The notes: generated from the letters alone by a model not told the origin. Positions 1-10,265 are shown, counted from the stretch's first letter. The stretch is 64,000 bases of DNA from Microbacterium sp. Se63.02b (GCF_014171575.1 NZ_CP050453.1:558001-622000); one strand, 5' to 3'. Program-made: numbers and translations.

Positions 1-564
1 CGGAACCCCGAGGCGCGACGTCGGGAGATCGTCGCCGCCGCATCCGAGCTCATCGTCGAGGTGGGCGCCGAGGCGGTCACGCACCGCAAGGTCGCCGCGC
101 GCGCAGGCGTGCCGCTCGGCGCGACGACCCAGTACTTCGACACCCTCGACGACCTCCGTGGCGCGGCCTTCCGCGCGCTCGCCGATGAGGTCGATGCGCG
201 CCTCGACGGGGTCAGGCAGACGCTCGCCGAACGGGGCGACAGTCCCGAGGTGATCGCCGCCCTCGTGTTCGAGAGCCTCGATGACCACCATGCGCTCCAG
301 GCCGATCGTGCCGTGGTCACCGCCGCCGTGCACGACCCCCGGCTGCGCGAACTCGCGCGCCACCTCTCGGACCGCCTCGTCGAACTGCTCGAGCCCTCCT
401 ATGGCGAAGATCGTGCCAGAGCGGCGATGATCTTCATCGACGGCGTGATGTGGAGCATGCAGATCCGCGACACCCCTCTCGAACAGTCCTTCATCGAGAC
501 CGCACTGGCGCGGATCCTCGGAGATTCCGTCTCCACCCCCTCCGCCGCGACAGCCACACCCTGA
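1..564 (+). CDS. TetR/AcrR family regulator, 5' end cut off by window
   Basis: The reading frame is open from base 1, so the start codon lies upstream; 187 residues are visible. The N-terminal part carries a TetR helix-turn-helix: REIVAAASELIVEVGAEAVT followed by HRKVAARAGVPLGATTQYF, with the typical aromatic residue closing the recognition helix. The rest is a helical ligand/dimerisation domain without a recognisable ligand signature. An RND pump begins 17 bases after the stop, so co-transcription is likely, and local control of that pump by this repressor is the simplest inference. A GTG at 61 could be mistaken for the start but would delete half the DNA-binding domain. Confidence 0.85.
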   Translation, partial: RNPEARRREIVAAASELIVEVGAEAVTHRKVAARAGVPLGATTQYFDTLDDLRGAAFRALADEVDARLDGVRQTLAERGDSPEVIAALVFESLDDHHALQADRAVVTAAVHDPRLRELARHLSDRLVELLEPSYGEDRARAAMIFIDGVMWSMQIRDTPLEQSFIETALARILGDSVSTPSAATATP

Positions 565-580
565 CACCGAGGACACCGCC

Positions 581-3500
581 TTGTCGAAACTCGCCATCCT
601 GAGCCTGAAGAACCGCGCGCTCATCGCCCTCATCACCATCGTTGCGGCGGTGTTCGGCGGACTCGCGCTCACGAACCTCAAGCAGGAGCTCATCCCCTCG
701 CTCGAGCTCCCGGCGCTCGTCGTCATGACGACCTACCCCGGGGCATCACCCGAGGTCGTCGAGAACGATGTGTCGACGCCGGTCGAGTCGGCCATCCAGG
801 GGGTGCCGGGGCTCGAGTCGACCACCGCGACCAGCACGACCAACGCCTCGATCGTGCAGGCGATGTTCGCCTACGGCACGAACCTCGCGACGGCGGAGCA
901 GAAGATCCAGCAGGCGATCAACCGGATCTCGTCGCAGCTGCCCGAAGACGTGACCCCGCAGGTGCTCTCGGTGTCCATCGACGACTTCCCGGTGATCCAG
1001 GTCGCCGTCACCGGATTCGAGGACGCCGACAACGCGCAGGCCGAACTGGAGTCCGTCGCGATCCCCGACCTCGAAGACGTCGACGGGGTCAATGCCGCCG
1101 AGATCGTGGGCGGCGTCGGTCAGCGCATCAGCATCACTCCGGATGTCGCGAAGCTCGCGGCGGAAGGGCAGAGCACACAGGCGATCAGCAACGCGCTGCA
1201 GCAGAACGGCACGCTCTTCCCCGGTGGCGACATCACCGAGAGCGGCCAGACGCTCACGGTCCAGACCGGGGCGAAGATCACCTCCGTCGACGAGATCGCC
1301 GCCCTCCCGCTCGTCGGGACGGCTCTGACCATCGGCGATGTGGCGACCGTCGTGCAGGAGTCCGATCCCGTCACATCGATCTCGCGCGTCGACGGTGAGG
1401 ACGCCCTGTCGATCTCGATCACGAAGCTGCCGGCCGCCAACACGGTCGAGGTGTCGAACGGCGTGATCGCCGCCCTCGACGAGATCGGCGAGGCCTTCCC
1501 CGACGCCGAGTTCACGATCATCTTCGACCAGGCCCCGTTCATCGTGCAGTCGATCGAGACGCTGGCGACCGAAGGCCTGCTCGGCCTGGTGTTCGCGGTG
1601 ATCGTGATCCTGGTGTTCCTGCTCTCGATCCGCTCGACGCTCGTCACCGCGATCTCGATCCCGACCAGCGTGCTCATCACGTTCATCGGGCTGCAGGCGT
1701 TCGGCTACTCGCTCAACGTGCTGACCCTCGGCGCCCTCACGATCGCGATCGGTCGTGTGGTCGACGACTCGATCGTGGTGATCGAGAACATCAAACGCCA
1801 CTATGTGGGCGACGCCGACAAGGGCGATGCGATCCGCCTCGCCGTGCGCGAGGTCGCGATGGCGATCACGGCATCGACCATCACGACGGTCGCGGTGTTC
1901 CTGCCGATCGTGTTCGTCGGCGACATGGTGGGCGAGCTGTTCCGTCCCTTCGCCATGACCGTGACCATCGCCATGGTCGCCTCGCTCCTGGTCGCCTTGA
2001 CGATCGTCCCGGTGCTCGCCTACTGGTTCCTCAAGCCCGGCAAGCCGCTGCTCGACGAGCACGGGAACCCCATCGACCCAGAGCACCCCGATGCGCCGCC
2101 GACGCAGTTGCAGCGGGTGTACCGCCCGATCCTCGGCTGGACGCTCAAGCACTCCGGCGTCACGGTGATCCTCGCCGTCGTGGTGCTCGGCGCCACGCTC
2201 GCGGCCGCGCCGCTGATGAAGATCAACTTCCTCAGCGACTCGGGCCAGAACACCATGACCGTGACGCAGGATCTGGGCCCGACAGCGAGCCTGCAGACGA
2301 AGTCCGATGCCGCGGTCGAGGTCGAGGACGCCCTGCTCGACATCGACGGCATCGAGCACGTGCAGGCGTCGATCGGCACGAGCGGCTCCGCGCTCAGCGA
2401 CGCCTTCTCCGGCGGCGCCGGCGTCACCTACTCGGTCCTGACCGACGGCGATGCCGACCAGGAGAAGCTGCGGGCCGACGTCCAGGACGCGATCGACGGA
2501 CTCGGCGACGACGTGGGCGAGGTGTCGGTCGCGGCATCGGCCGGCTTCGGGTCGAGCGACATCGAGATCACGGTTTCGGCTCCGAACGGCGACGACCTGC
2601 AGACCGCGACGACCGCGCTCGTCGAGGAGCTCGACGGACGTGCGGGTGTCGGACAGGTGACCGACAACCTCGCCGCGTCGCTGCCGTACATCGCGGTCGT
2701 CGTCGACAGGGAAGCCGCCGCCCAGCGCGGGCTCTCCGAGGTCGCCGTCGGCTCGATCGTGTCGAACACGATGCGACCGCAGCAGGCGGGGTCGGTCGAG
2801 ATCGACGACACCGCCCTGACCGTCTACATCGTCACGCCGAACCCGCCCACCACGGTCGACGCGCTCAGGACGCTCGCGATCCCGACCCCGCTCGGCGTCG
2901 TGCAGTTGCAGGACATCGCGACCGTCGAACAGCGCAACGGGCCCACCTCGATCACGACCGAGCAGGGGCGTCGCACCTCGACCATCACGGTGCCGCCGGC
3001 GTCGGACAACCTCGCCACCGCGACGCAGTCGGTGAACGAGGCGCTCGCCGCGGTCGATCTGCCGGACGGCGCCTCGGCCGAGGTCGGCGGTGTCGCCTCG
3101 CAGCAGGCCGACTCGTTCTCGCAGTTGGGCTTGGCGATGCTCGCGGCGATCCTGATCGTCTACGTGGTCATGGTCGCGACGTTCAAGTCGCTGCGCCAGC
3201 CGCTGCTGCTGCTCGTGTCGGTGCCGTTCGCGGCGACCGGTGCGATCCTGCTGCAGATCGTCACGGGCGTGCCGCTCGGGGTCGCCTCGCTGATCGGTGT
3301 GCTGATGCTCATCGGCATCGTGGTGACGAACGCGATCGTGCTCGTCGACCTCGTGAACCAGTATCGGGAGAAGGGTCTGTCGACCATCGAAGCGGTGAAG
3401 GCCGGTGGCGAGAAGCGTCTGCGGCCCATCCTCATGACCGCGCTCGCCACGATCTTCGCACTGACCCCGATGGCGCTCGGCATCACCGGGCACGGCGGCT

Positions 3501-3790
3501 TCATCTCGCAGCCCCTCGCCATCGTCGTCATCGGCGGCCTGATCTCGTCGACCGTGCTCACGCTGATCGTGCTGCCGACGCTCTACAACCTCGTCGAAGG
3601 GGCGAAAGAGCGGCGGGCCGCGCGCCGTGCCGGTGGCTCGGATGCGGGAGGGACCCCGGCGCCGCACGCTCCGACCGGACCCGAGGTGCCCGGCGCCGCT
3701 GCCGCATCCGGACCGGTGCTGATCGACGCCTCGGGCCTGCCGCTCGCACCGCAGATCACCCGGCGCGAACTGCGCGAGCGCGGGGAGTAG
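581..3790 (+). CDS. RND superfamily efflux transporter permease (HAE1/AcrB-like)
   Basis: Inner-membrane proton-driven exporter of 1069 residues, the usual length of the AcrB/SwrC family. The N-terminus (LKNRALIALITIVAAVFGGLA) is the first membrane helix, followed by a porter domain with the family pattern YPGASPEVVENDV. Central helices contain GRVVDDSIVVIENI near residues 390-400, whose paired Asp residues form the proton relay in RND pumps. A second porter domain and a second helix bundle follow (IGIVVTNAIVLVDLVN). The start is TTG at 581, preceded by GAGGACA; no better ATG exists. No membrane-fusion partner is seen, as is common for Gram-positive members. The C-terminal 70 residues are a disordered Gly/Ala/Pro cytoplasmic tail. 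It lies downstream of a TetR gene that probably controls it. Substrate unknown. Confidence 0.93.
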   Translation: MSKLAILSLKNRALIALITIVAAVFGGLALTNLKQELIPSLELPALVVMTTYPGASPEVVENDVSTPVESAIQGVPGLESTTATSTTNASIVQAMFAYGTNLATAEQKIQQAINRISSQLPEDVTPQVLSVSIDDFPVIQVAVTGFEDADNAQAELESVAIPDLEDVDGVNAAEIVGGVGQRISITPDVAKLAAEGQSTQAISNALQQNGTLFPGGDITESGQTLTVQTGAKITSVDEIAALPLVGTALTIGDVATVVQESDPVTSISRVDGEDALSISITKLPAANTVEVSNGVIAALDEIGEAFPDAEFTIIFDQAPFIVQSIETLATEGLLGLVFAVIVILVFLLSIRSTLVTAISIPTSVLITFIGLQAFGYSLNVLTLGALTIAIGRVVDDSIVVIENIKRHYVGDADKGDAIRLAVREVAMAITASTITTVAVFLPIVFVGDMVGELFRPFAMTVTIAMVASLLVALTIVPVLAYWFLKPGKPLLDEHGNPIDPEHPDAPPTQLQRVYRPILGWTLKHSGVTVILAVVVLGATLAAAPLMKINFLSDSGQNTMTVTQDLGPTASLQTKSDAAVEVEDALLDIDGIEHVQASIGTSGSALSDAFSGGAGVTYSVLTDGDADQEKLRADVQDAIDGLGDDVGEVSVAASAGFGSSDIEITVSAPNGDDLQTATTALVEELDGRAGVGQVTDNLAASLPYIAVVVDREAAAQRGLSEVAVGSIVSNTMRPQQAGSVEIDDTALTVYIVTPNPPTTVDALRTLAIPTPLGVVQLQDIATVEQRNGPTSITTEQGRRTSTITVPPASDNLATATQSVNEALAAVDLPDGASAEVGGVASQQADSFSQLGLAMLAAILIVYVVMVATFKSLRQPLLLLVSVPFAATGAILLQIVTGVPLGVASLIGVLMLIGIVVTNAIVLVDLVNQYREKGLSTIEAVKAGGEKRLRPILMTALATIFALTPMALGITGHGGFISQPLAIVVIGGLISSTVLTLIVLPTLYNLVEGAKERRAARRAGGSDAGGTPAPHAPTGPEVPGAAAASGPVLIDASGLPLAPQITRRELRERGE

Positions 3791-3800
3791 GGCGAACCAC

Positions 3801-3873
3801 GCTGCGGTCTCGTGCGAAGGCACAGACCGCAGCGCGAGGGCCGGCGAGTCGACCATCGACTCGCCGGCCCTTT
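3801..3873. terminator. Double hairpin between convergent genes, likely bidirectional terminator
   Basis: Two perfect stem-loops lie back to back. The first has 10-base arms (3801-3810 with 3824-3833) and a 13-base loop. The second has 16-base arms (3837-3852 with 3856-3871), a 3-base loop and a short T run. It sits between the rightward RND gene and the leftward HtaA gene and can serve both strands. Confidence 0.8.
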
Positions 3874-3918
3874 GTCATGCGGACACCGTCCCGCCTTGGC
3901 GGAGAACCCGATCCCGGC

Positions 3919-6001
3919 TCAGCGTGCGCGTCGGCGGACGCCGATGAGGCCGCCGCCGATGAGGAGGAGCAGCGCGGCGACCCCCGCGGCGGCGAGCGGT
4001 GCCTCCGATCCGGTCGTCGCCAGACCACGTCCGTCCGCTGCGTCGGACACGACGGCGGTCGTGCCGCCGCCGGGGTGGGTGCCGTCGCCGGGATCGGTGC
4101 CGCCATCGGGCGTGGTACCGGGCGTGGGGAGCGGCACCACGATCGGCTCCCGCAGCGACGTCCATGCGTCTGCAGTGCGGTTATGGAACGTCGAGGGTCC
4201 GCCACCGTCGAGAGTGCGCCGCAGGAAGGCGCCGATGCCGTACTCGCCGTCGTCCGTGAGGACCCCCGCCGGGACGCGGATCGTCACGCCGAACGAGTTG
4301 TCGGTGTAGCGCATGCTCTCCCGATAGAGCTGCCCGTACCGCGTCTCTCCGCTCGTGGCGATCCATTCGCGGTGGCCTTCCTCTCCGGGAGCCCAGCTCC
4401 CGGCGGCGAAGAGCCCGACGTCGAGGGAGTAGCTGTGACCCTCTTCGTCCTGGGGCATCTCGAACCCTGCGCCGGTCACCCAGATCGAACCACCGCCTTC
4501 CGGTGTGAAACCGGCCAGCGGTCGCGCGCTGAGCTGCGGTCGGCCCGTGGCGGCGACCACGGTGTAGGCGACCGCGTCGGTGCGGACGCTGATGCCCGCC
4601 TGGGTCGTCGCGACGCCCCGCAGCAGCGTGTCGTGATCGCCGAGGGTCGCCGCCGGCAGCGTGAAACTGTCTTTGGCCCCCAGTTGCAGGCGTCGGTATT
4701 CGGTGCCGGGAACCGTCGTCCACGTGCGTCCGTCGTCCGTGCTGCGCTCCACGGCGAACTGCTTCGCGACCGGCATGCCGTCGGAGGTGAAGGCGAACGT
4801 CGGTCGCGTGCCCTCGATCGCATGCACCGGAAGCGGCTGCCCGGTGAGTTCGAGCGCACGGTAGGTCGTCGTGCGTACGTAGAAGTGACCGGTCACCACC
4901 GTGCCGACGGCATTCGTCCCGGTGAGCCGGATGAACCGGTCGTGCAGGGTCGCCCGGTCCACGGAGTCCACGCGCCAGGTCGGGGAGTTCTGACCGGTGA
5001 CCGGGGTGTAGGGGCCGCCCGGTTCGGGAGCCGTCTCCCACTGATAGGAGTCGGCGCCGTCGATCTGCGCCGTGAACGTGACGGGGTGGCCTTCGACGAG
5101 CGGGCGGTCGCGGTCGATGCCGACGTGCGTGCGCACCAGCGGTATCTGCGCCGGTTCGTCCTTCTCGCCGAGCGTGATCACGATCGGCGAGCCGGCCTTC
5201 TCGCGGTCGCTCGGGCCGCCCGAGGTGTGCCAGTAGCTCTCGAGCTTCGTCTCGTAGTGGAAGTCGACGAAGCTCTCGGGCCAGGCACCCCATCCGGGGA
5301 GCTCTTCGCGACAGCCGACGGGCGCCGGCCCGAGTCCGCGTCGCCCGCAACGGCGAGGGGCGCGTAGTCGACACCGGTGAAGTCGGGCGTCAGGGTGAGC
5401 GTCTCGCCGGAGATGACGACATCCGAGAAGGTCGCGACGGTGGCCGTGCGAGCCGGCACCGGAGACTTCGTCGTGGGATCCGACATCGAAGACGCCCACC
5501 CTCCGACCGTGGCGGTGAGCGTCGCGGTGCCGTCGCCGGGGAAGGTGAGCTTCGGGTCCTGATCCACCACGGCACCATGCCGCCGTAACCGTTCGCCTGT
5601 GCCGCGCCCGTCCATTGCAGCATGCCGGAACCGCTGGCCGCATCGATCGTGCCGCGTCCGGCGTTGAACTGCATGCGCTGACCGAGTTCCGTTCCGCGGG
5701 CGCCCAGGCACACGTTCTGACGCGTCACTGGAACCGCGGAGCCGTCGGCGAGCCGTTTGACGATGCGGACATCGCCCTGTGCGGCGGCGAAGTCGAGCTG
5801 CGTGCCGGCGGAGAAGAACCAGCAGCCGTCGCCCGCGGGGTTCGCCACCTGATGGAGGGCGTTCACACCCCATTCCAGGCGGACGTCGGAGTAGGCGTCG
5901 CTCTCCTCGGCGGCAGCCGCCGGATGGGGGATCAGGATGCCGGCCAGCAGTGACAGTCCAGCGAGCGCGGCGGCGAGGTGACGCCGTCGTCGATAGGGCA
6001 T
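3919..6001 (-). pseudogene. HtaA-domain heme-binding cell-surface protein, two frameshifts
   Basis: Read with two single-base repairs this is a surface protein of about 694 residues. It opens with a signal peptide (MPYRRRRHLAAALAGLSLLA, Ala-rich cleavage site), then an HtaA-type domain beginning DVRLEWGVNALHQV; HtaA domains bind heme in corynebacterial uptake systems. Ig-like repeats follow (VTFTAQIDGADSYQWE and a second copy). The C-terminus has a LAxTG-like motif (GRGLATTGSEAP), a hydrophobic helix and RRRAR, the layout of a class E sortase substrate. Frame breaks lie near 5566 (one G missing in a GG run) and near 5330; the length of 2083 bases fits exactly two lost bases. A perfect iron box lies 58 bases upstream of the start, so repression by IdeR/DtxR under iron sufficiency is expected. 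Heme ligands were not assigned. Confidence 0.75.
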
Positions 6002-6059
6002 GGGAATGCTCCTCGGGGTGTGGGGAGATATGACCGGGAATCGATCGGTCCCACTATAT

Positions 6060-6078
6060 TTAGGTAAGGCTTACCTAA
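6060..6078 (-). promoter_or_regulatory. IdeR/DtxR iron box upstream of the HtaA gene
   Basis: TTAGGTAAGGCTTACCTAA is a 19-base perfect palindrome around the central C/G position and matches the DtxR/IdeR consensus TTAGGTWAGSCTWACCTAA at every position. It lies in the gap between the aldose epimerase stop and the HtaA start, positioned to block leftward transcription when ferrous iron is plentiful. Confidence 0.92.
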
Positions 6079-6099
6079 GCAACCACGAGAGGAAGAGGT

Positions 6100-6995
6100 T
6101 CAGGAGAAGGCGATGCCCCAGTGCAGCGTCCACGACTCGTCGGTCGAGAGGCGGCGGATCCCGAGGCCGCTGTTGAGCGCGTCGGCCGGAGCGGTCATCG
6201 GCTCGATCGCCACCGCGAGGCGCTGACCCGGGTACGCGGGCGTCGTGTAGACCTGCACGTAGTCGAAGCCCTCGCCCTGCCAGAGGGTCACGCGGCGACC
6301 ATCGGGCGCGGTCAGCGAGTGGCGGACGCGCCCGTCGGCGTCGCGGCCGAGATCCGTGAATCCGGTGTCGAGCGTCACCTCCCGAGGCGGACACCGTCTC
6401 GAAGAGCGGAGTCGACCGGGCGCGTGCCGGTGGGGAGCATCCGCTCGTCGGTCACGAACGCCGTCTCGGCGGGAACCCGCAGCACGAGGTCGTGCGGGTC
6501 GACGTCGCCGATGGTCACGAACGGATGTGTGCCCAGGGCGACCGGCGCGGAGGATACCGAACGATTGGTGAGCGTGTGCGTCACCTCGATGCCGTCCGGC
6601 GTGAGGGTGTACGTCGCCGACGTCTCGATCAGATAGGGGTAGCCGGTCTGCGGCACGATCGTCGCCCGCAGCACGGCTTCGGCATCGGTGTGCGAGACCT
6701 CGTAGGCCGTGAACCGCAGCAGGCCGTGACTCGCGTTGTGGAGCTTCGGTTCGGTGATCGCCAGCGTGCGCGAGGTACCGCCGTCGTCCCATTTCCCGTC
6801 GCGCACCCGGTTCGGCCACGGGGTGAGGACCACCCCGGAGCACGCCGGGGTGGGCTGGTCGAGGGGATACGGCGGCACGACGTCGACGCCGCCGACGCGC
6901 AGCGCACGAAGCGATGCGCCGACCTGGGCGATCTGCGCCGTGACATCGCCGCGGTGGAGGGTGATCTGGGCGCCGGTGGGGGAAGCGGTACTCAC
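6100..6995 (-). pseudogene. Aldose 1-epimerase (mutarotase) family protein, one frameshift
   Basis: Interconverts alpha and beta anomers of aldoses in the cytoplasm. With one base restored the protein is about 298 residues, normal for the GalM-like family. Visible family features are LTPWPNRVRDGKW (sugar-binding N R), LHNASHGLLRFTAYEV with the catalytic His, GTHPFVTIGDVDPHD with the second His, and C-terminal YVQVYTTPAYPGQRLAVAIEPM with the catalytic Glu. The break is near 6382 where a GGG appears as GG; total length (896 bases) fits one missing base. The GTG at 6995 preceded by a purine-rich site is the best start. It precedes the HtaA gene on the same strand but the iron box separates them. 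Confidence 0.82.
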
Positions 6996-7046
6996 CTCGT
7001 CATCGTACGGCCAGCCCCGGGTCGGCACTCTCCCAGGGGGACCAGG

Positions 7047-7277
7047 TAGTATCGAACGGTCGGCTTCGGACATCTGCGCGTTGGCGCGGACGTTTTATGT
7101 GTGTGAAGTGTGAGTCCAGGGGCCGATGGTGAGCGTCGCTCGACGCTAATCAACCATCACATGAATGGCCCCGGCCGCTGACAGTCCGGAACCCCGCTGG
7201 TCGAGTTCGACCATGCGCTGGGTGCATGCGCGTGCGCGCTGCGCTGTTCTCGTGCGAGAACACAGGAAGACATCGCA
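7047..7277 (+). promoter_or_regulatory. Putative -10 element and hairpin-rich 5' leader of the DEAD-box gene
   Basis: A TAGTAT hexamer at 7047-7052 could be the -10 box; no good -35 is visible. If used, it leaves a leader of about 220 nucleotides before the ATG at 7278. The leader holds a two-tier stem (7125-7130 pairs with 7153-7158; 7132-7137 pairs with 7142-7147) and a tight 7-bp hairpin at 7246-7261 directly before the ribosome site AGGAAG. Long structured leaders are common in cold-inducible helicase mRNAs; the regulatory role here is inferred. Confidence 0.5.
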
Positions 7278-9489
7278 ATGCCGAAGAACAAGAAGCCCCG
7301 CGGAGGGCGTCCGTCCGCCAACTTCGAGCCCCGCTACGGAGCCAAGAAGACCTCCTTCCACGACCGTCATCACGCAGCTCCCGCCCGTGACGGTGCGCGC
7401 GACGAGCGCGGTGGACGGGCGGATGCCGGCGACCGCCGCTCCGCTTCCGCCGCGGGCGGCTATGACCGCCGCCCCGGCAGCCGGAGTGCCGGCCACCGTG
7501 GCTACCGCCCGGCCGAGGCGGAGTCGGGTGCGCCCAAGCAGCGCTGGAACGCGTCGGAGCGTGCCGGCCGCGATGAGGCCCGCGGCATCCGCAACCGTGC
7601 CGAGTCGGGTCGCCGCGAAGCCCCGCACCACCGCAACGACGAGCGCTCAGAGCGCCCCCGGTACAACGACCGCTCCGGCGCCGGTCGCTTCGACGACCGT
7701 CCCCGTCGCGACGACCGCGGCGGACAGCGCCCGACCGGTCCCGGTACCTACCGTGACGACCGTGGCGGAGACCGCCCCCGCTACGACCGCGACGAGCGTC
7801 CGCGCCGTGACGACCGCGGTGCCGGCAGTCAGCGACAGGGCTTCCGCGACAACGACCACCGCGACGGCGGACGTCCCCGGTTCAACGACCGTGGTGCCGA
7901 GCGCCCCGGTTCAACGACCGCGGCAACGACCGTCCGCGGTTCGACCGCGACGAGCGCCCCGGCGCGACGACCGTGCCGGTGACCGCACCCGCTCGAACGA
8001 CCGCGGGACCGAGCGTTCGTACGATGCCGACCGCGCCCGTCGCGCCTTCGACCGCGACCGCACGCAGCGCTCCTTCGAGGGGGACGCGAGCGTCCGTCGA
8101 CCGGCGGTGCCTACCGCAGCGAGCGCCCGCGTCCGCTGACGTCGGACACGCGCGGTCGTCCGGCCCGCAACGACCGCCCGAGCCGCAACGACTGGAACGC
8201 CACCAGCCGCCCGGCATCGACCGGAGCCAAGTTCGAGCCGACCGACGACGTCGTGCACGAGCGCCTCGAGGCGAAGTCCGTCGCCGCCGTCGAGGTCGAC
8301 GGTGTGAGCTTCGGTGACCTCGGTCTCGGCTCCAACATCGTCGAGACCCTCGTCGGCATGGGCGCGGCGACGCCGTTCCCGATCCAGGCCGCCAGCATCC
8401 CCGCCGTCCTCGGCGGACGCGATGTGCTCGCCCGCGGTCGCACCGGATCCGGCAAGACCATCGCGTTCGGTGCCCCGCTCGTCGAGCGCGTGCTGCAGTC
8501 GCAGGCCGGCAAGCGCCGGGAGTTCGGACGGTCACCGCGTGCGATCATCCTCGCTCCGACGCGCGAGCTCGCGCTGCAGATCGACCGCACCATCCAGCCG
8601 ATCGCCCGCAGCGTGGGTCTGTTCACCACGCAGATCTACGGTGGTGTGCCGCAGGGCCGCCAGGTGGGCGCGCTCAAGAAGGGCGTCGACATCGTGATCG
8701 GCACCCCCGGCCGTGTCGAAGACCTCATCAACCAGGGCAAGCTCGACCTCTCTGACTGCCGCATCGCGGTGCTCGACGAGGCCGACCACATGTGCGAGCT
8801 CGGATTCGTCGAACCTGTGCAGCGGATCCTGCGTCACACCGCGGACGGCAGCCAGAAGCTCCTCTTCTCGGCGACGCTCGACCGTGAGGTCGCCGCGCTC
8901 GTCGACGAGTTCCTCGTCGACCCTGCCGTGTACGAGGTCGCGGGGGAAGACCAGGAGTCCAGCACGATCGAGCACCGCGTGCTCGTGATCGAGCACCGTG
9001 ACAAGGCCGACATCCTCACCTCGCTCGTCGACCGCGAGGGCAAGACGCTGGTCTTCGCCCGCACCCGCGCCTACGCCGACATGCTCGCGGAGCAGTTCGA
9101 CGATGCGGGCATTCCCGCCGTCTCGCTGCACGGCGACCTGAATCAGGCCAAGCGCACGCGCAACCTCGAGCGTCTGACCTCTGGTCGCGTGAACGTCCTC
9201 GTCGCCACGGACGTCGCCGCCCGCGGCATCCACGTCGACGACATCGACCTGGTCGTCCAGGCCGACGCTCCGGACGAGTACAAGACGTACCTGCACCGCT
9301 CCGGTCGTACCGGCCGTGCGGGTCGCTCGGGTCGCGTCGTCACGCTCATCACGCGTCAGCGTCAGCGTCGCATGACCGAGCTGCTCGACCGTGCCGAGAT
9401 CGACGCGCCGTTCGAGAACGCGCGTCTGGACGACGACATCATCGAGGAGATCGCCGGCCGCATGCCGACCGCGGCCGCTCACGAGCTGA
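7278..9489 (+). pseudogene. DEAD-box ATP-dependent RNA helicase with long Arg/Asp-rich N-terminus, frameshifted
   Basis: Cytoplasmic RNA-unwinding ATPase. The core (from about 8253) shows the Q motif PFPIQAASIP, Walker A GRTGSGKT, PTRELALQ, GTPGR, VLDEADHM, SAT, and the helicase C domain with VATDVAARGIHVDDIDLV and HRSGRTGRAGRSG. It is preceded by about 325 low-complexity residues rich in RDDRG/RPRYND patterns, probably an RNA-binding tail. This tail has three apparent one-base losses (near 7908, 7960 and 8090) that together restore the frame, so start and core are in the same phase. At the 3' end the frame runs past the terminator; a one-base change would end the protein at the TGA at 9487-9489, 13 bases before the hairpin, which I take as the true end. 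Likely roles are ribosome assembly or RNA decay. Confidence 0.85.
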
Positions 9490-9501
9490 CCTCCTCCGCA
9501 C

Positions 9502-9535
9502 GAGGCCCCGTCCCGCTCCCGCGGGCCGGGGCCTC
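9502..9535 (+). terminator. Rho-independent-type hairpin after the helicase
   Basis: GAGGCCCC at 9502-9509 pairs perfectly with GGGGCCTC at 9528-9535. It follows the presumed helicase stop and precedes the convergent yaeQ gene. The T run is weak, as usual in high-GC genomes. Confidence 0.7.
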
Positions 9536-9677
9536 TGTCGTCCCCTCTCGAATCCCGTCCCGCCGTGCGGCCCGAGTGCGGCATCGCGCCGAGTGCACGG
9601 GATCCTCGCGCGAAGAAGCCGTGCGCTCGGCAGCATCCCGCGCGCTCGGCGGAACGGAGGCGGGGCGGGGGGCGGGG

Positions 9678-10220
9678 CTACGCGGGGAGTTCGTGCACGT
9701 GCACGGTGGAGGTCAGGTTCGTGCCGTTGAGGTCGAGGTAGATGACGCCCTCGGTCACGGTGAGGGTCATGGTGTTGCGCCGCTCGATCAGTGCGGCCGC
9801 GGTGTCGATGAACCCGGGGTCGAAGCTGTGGACGCGGATGTCCTCGCGGCGATGGATGCGCTTGTCGGCCCACGGTGCGATCACCTTGGCGGGGTCGCGG
9901 TGCGTGTAGACGACCGTGCGCGCGGCGAGGCGACTGCCGTAGTGCAGCCGTTCGGCGTCGGGCGCCCCGATCTCGACCCAGGTCGTGATCAGCCCGGTGA
10001 GGTCGCGCACCAGGACGGCCGGCTCCTCTGTCGAGGAGATGCTGCCGCCGAACGCGATGCCCTCACCGAACTCGAGGCCGTAGGCCAGCACACGGGTGAG
10101 CATGTACGCGTCGGTCTCGGAGGGATGCCGTGCCACGCGGAGGGAGTAGTCCTCGTAGACGCCGCGATCGGTGTCGGCAAGCTGCACCTCGAACGTGTGG
10201 ACTGTCGAACCGATCGCCAT
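9678..10220 (-). CDS. YaeQ family protein
   Basis: Complete 180-residue protein of the YaeQ family, matching the family length. It begins MAIGSTVHTFEVQLADTDRG and carries YEDYSLRVARHPSETDAYML and the conserved core LVRDLTGLITTWVEIGAPDA and KIHRREDIRVHSF-type sequence (ADKRIHRREDIRVHSFDP). The fold resembles a PD-(D/E)XK nuclease, but activity is not established for the family. It starts 45 bases after the radical SAM gene on the same strand, so the two are probably co-transcribed. Confidence 0.9.
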   Translation of the reverse strand: MAIGSTVHTFEVQLADTDRGVYEDYSLRVARHPSETDAYMLTRVLAYGLEFGEGIAFGGSISSTEEPAVLVRDLTGLITTWVEIGAPDAERLHYGSRLAARTVVYTHRDPAKVIAPWADKRIHRREDIRVHSFDPGFIDTAAALIERRNTMTLTVTEGVIYLDLNGTNLTSTVHVHELPA

Positions 10221-10265
10221 GCTCCCGAGCCTACGCGGACGTGAGACCCGCGCCCGACCGCGGTG

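Noticed and set aside
746..3856. 1036-residue open frame opposite the RND gene
   Set aside because: Composition is Arg/Asp/His-rich with no domain, and it is the mirror image of the third-position GC bias of the real gene. Similar mirrors at 28800-32279 and 31933-34869 were dismissed for the same reason.
9489..10244. C-terminal 250-residue extension of the helicase
   Set aside because: It crosses the terminator and runs antisense through yaeQ; family proteins end near 9489.
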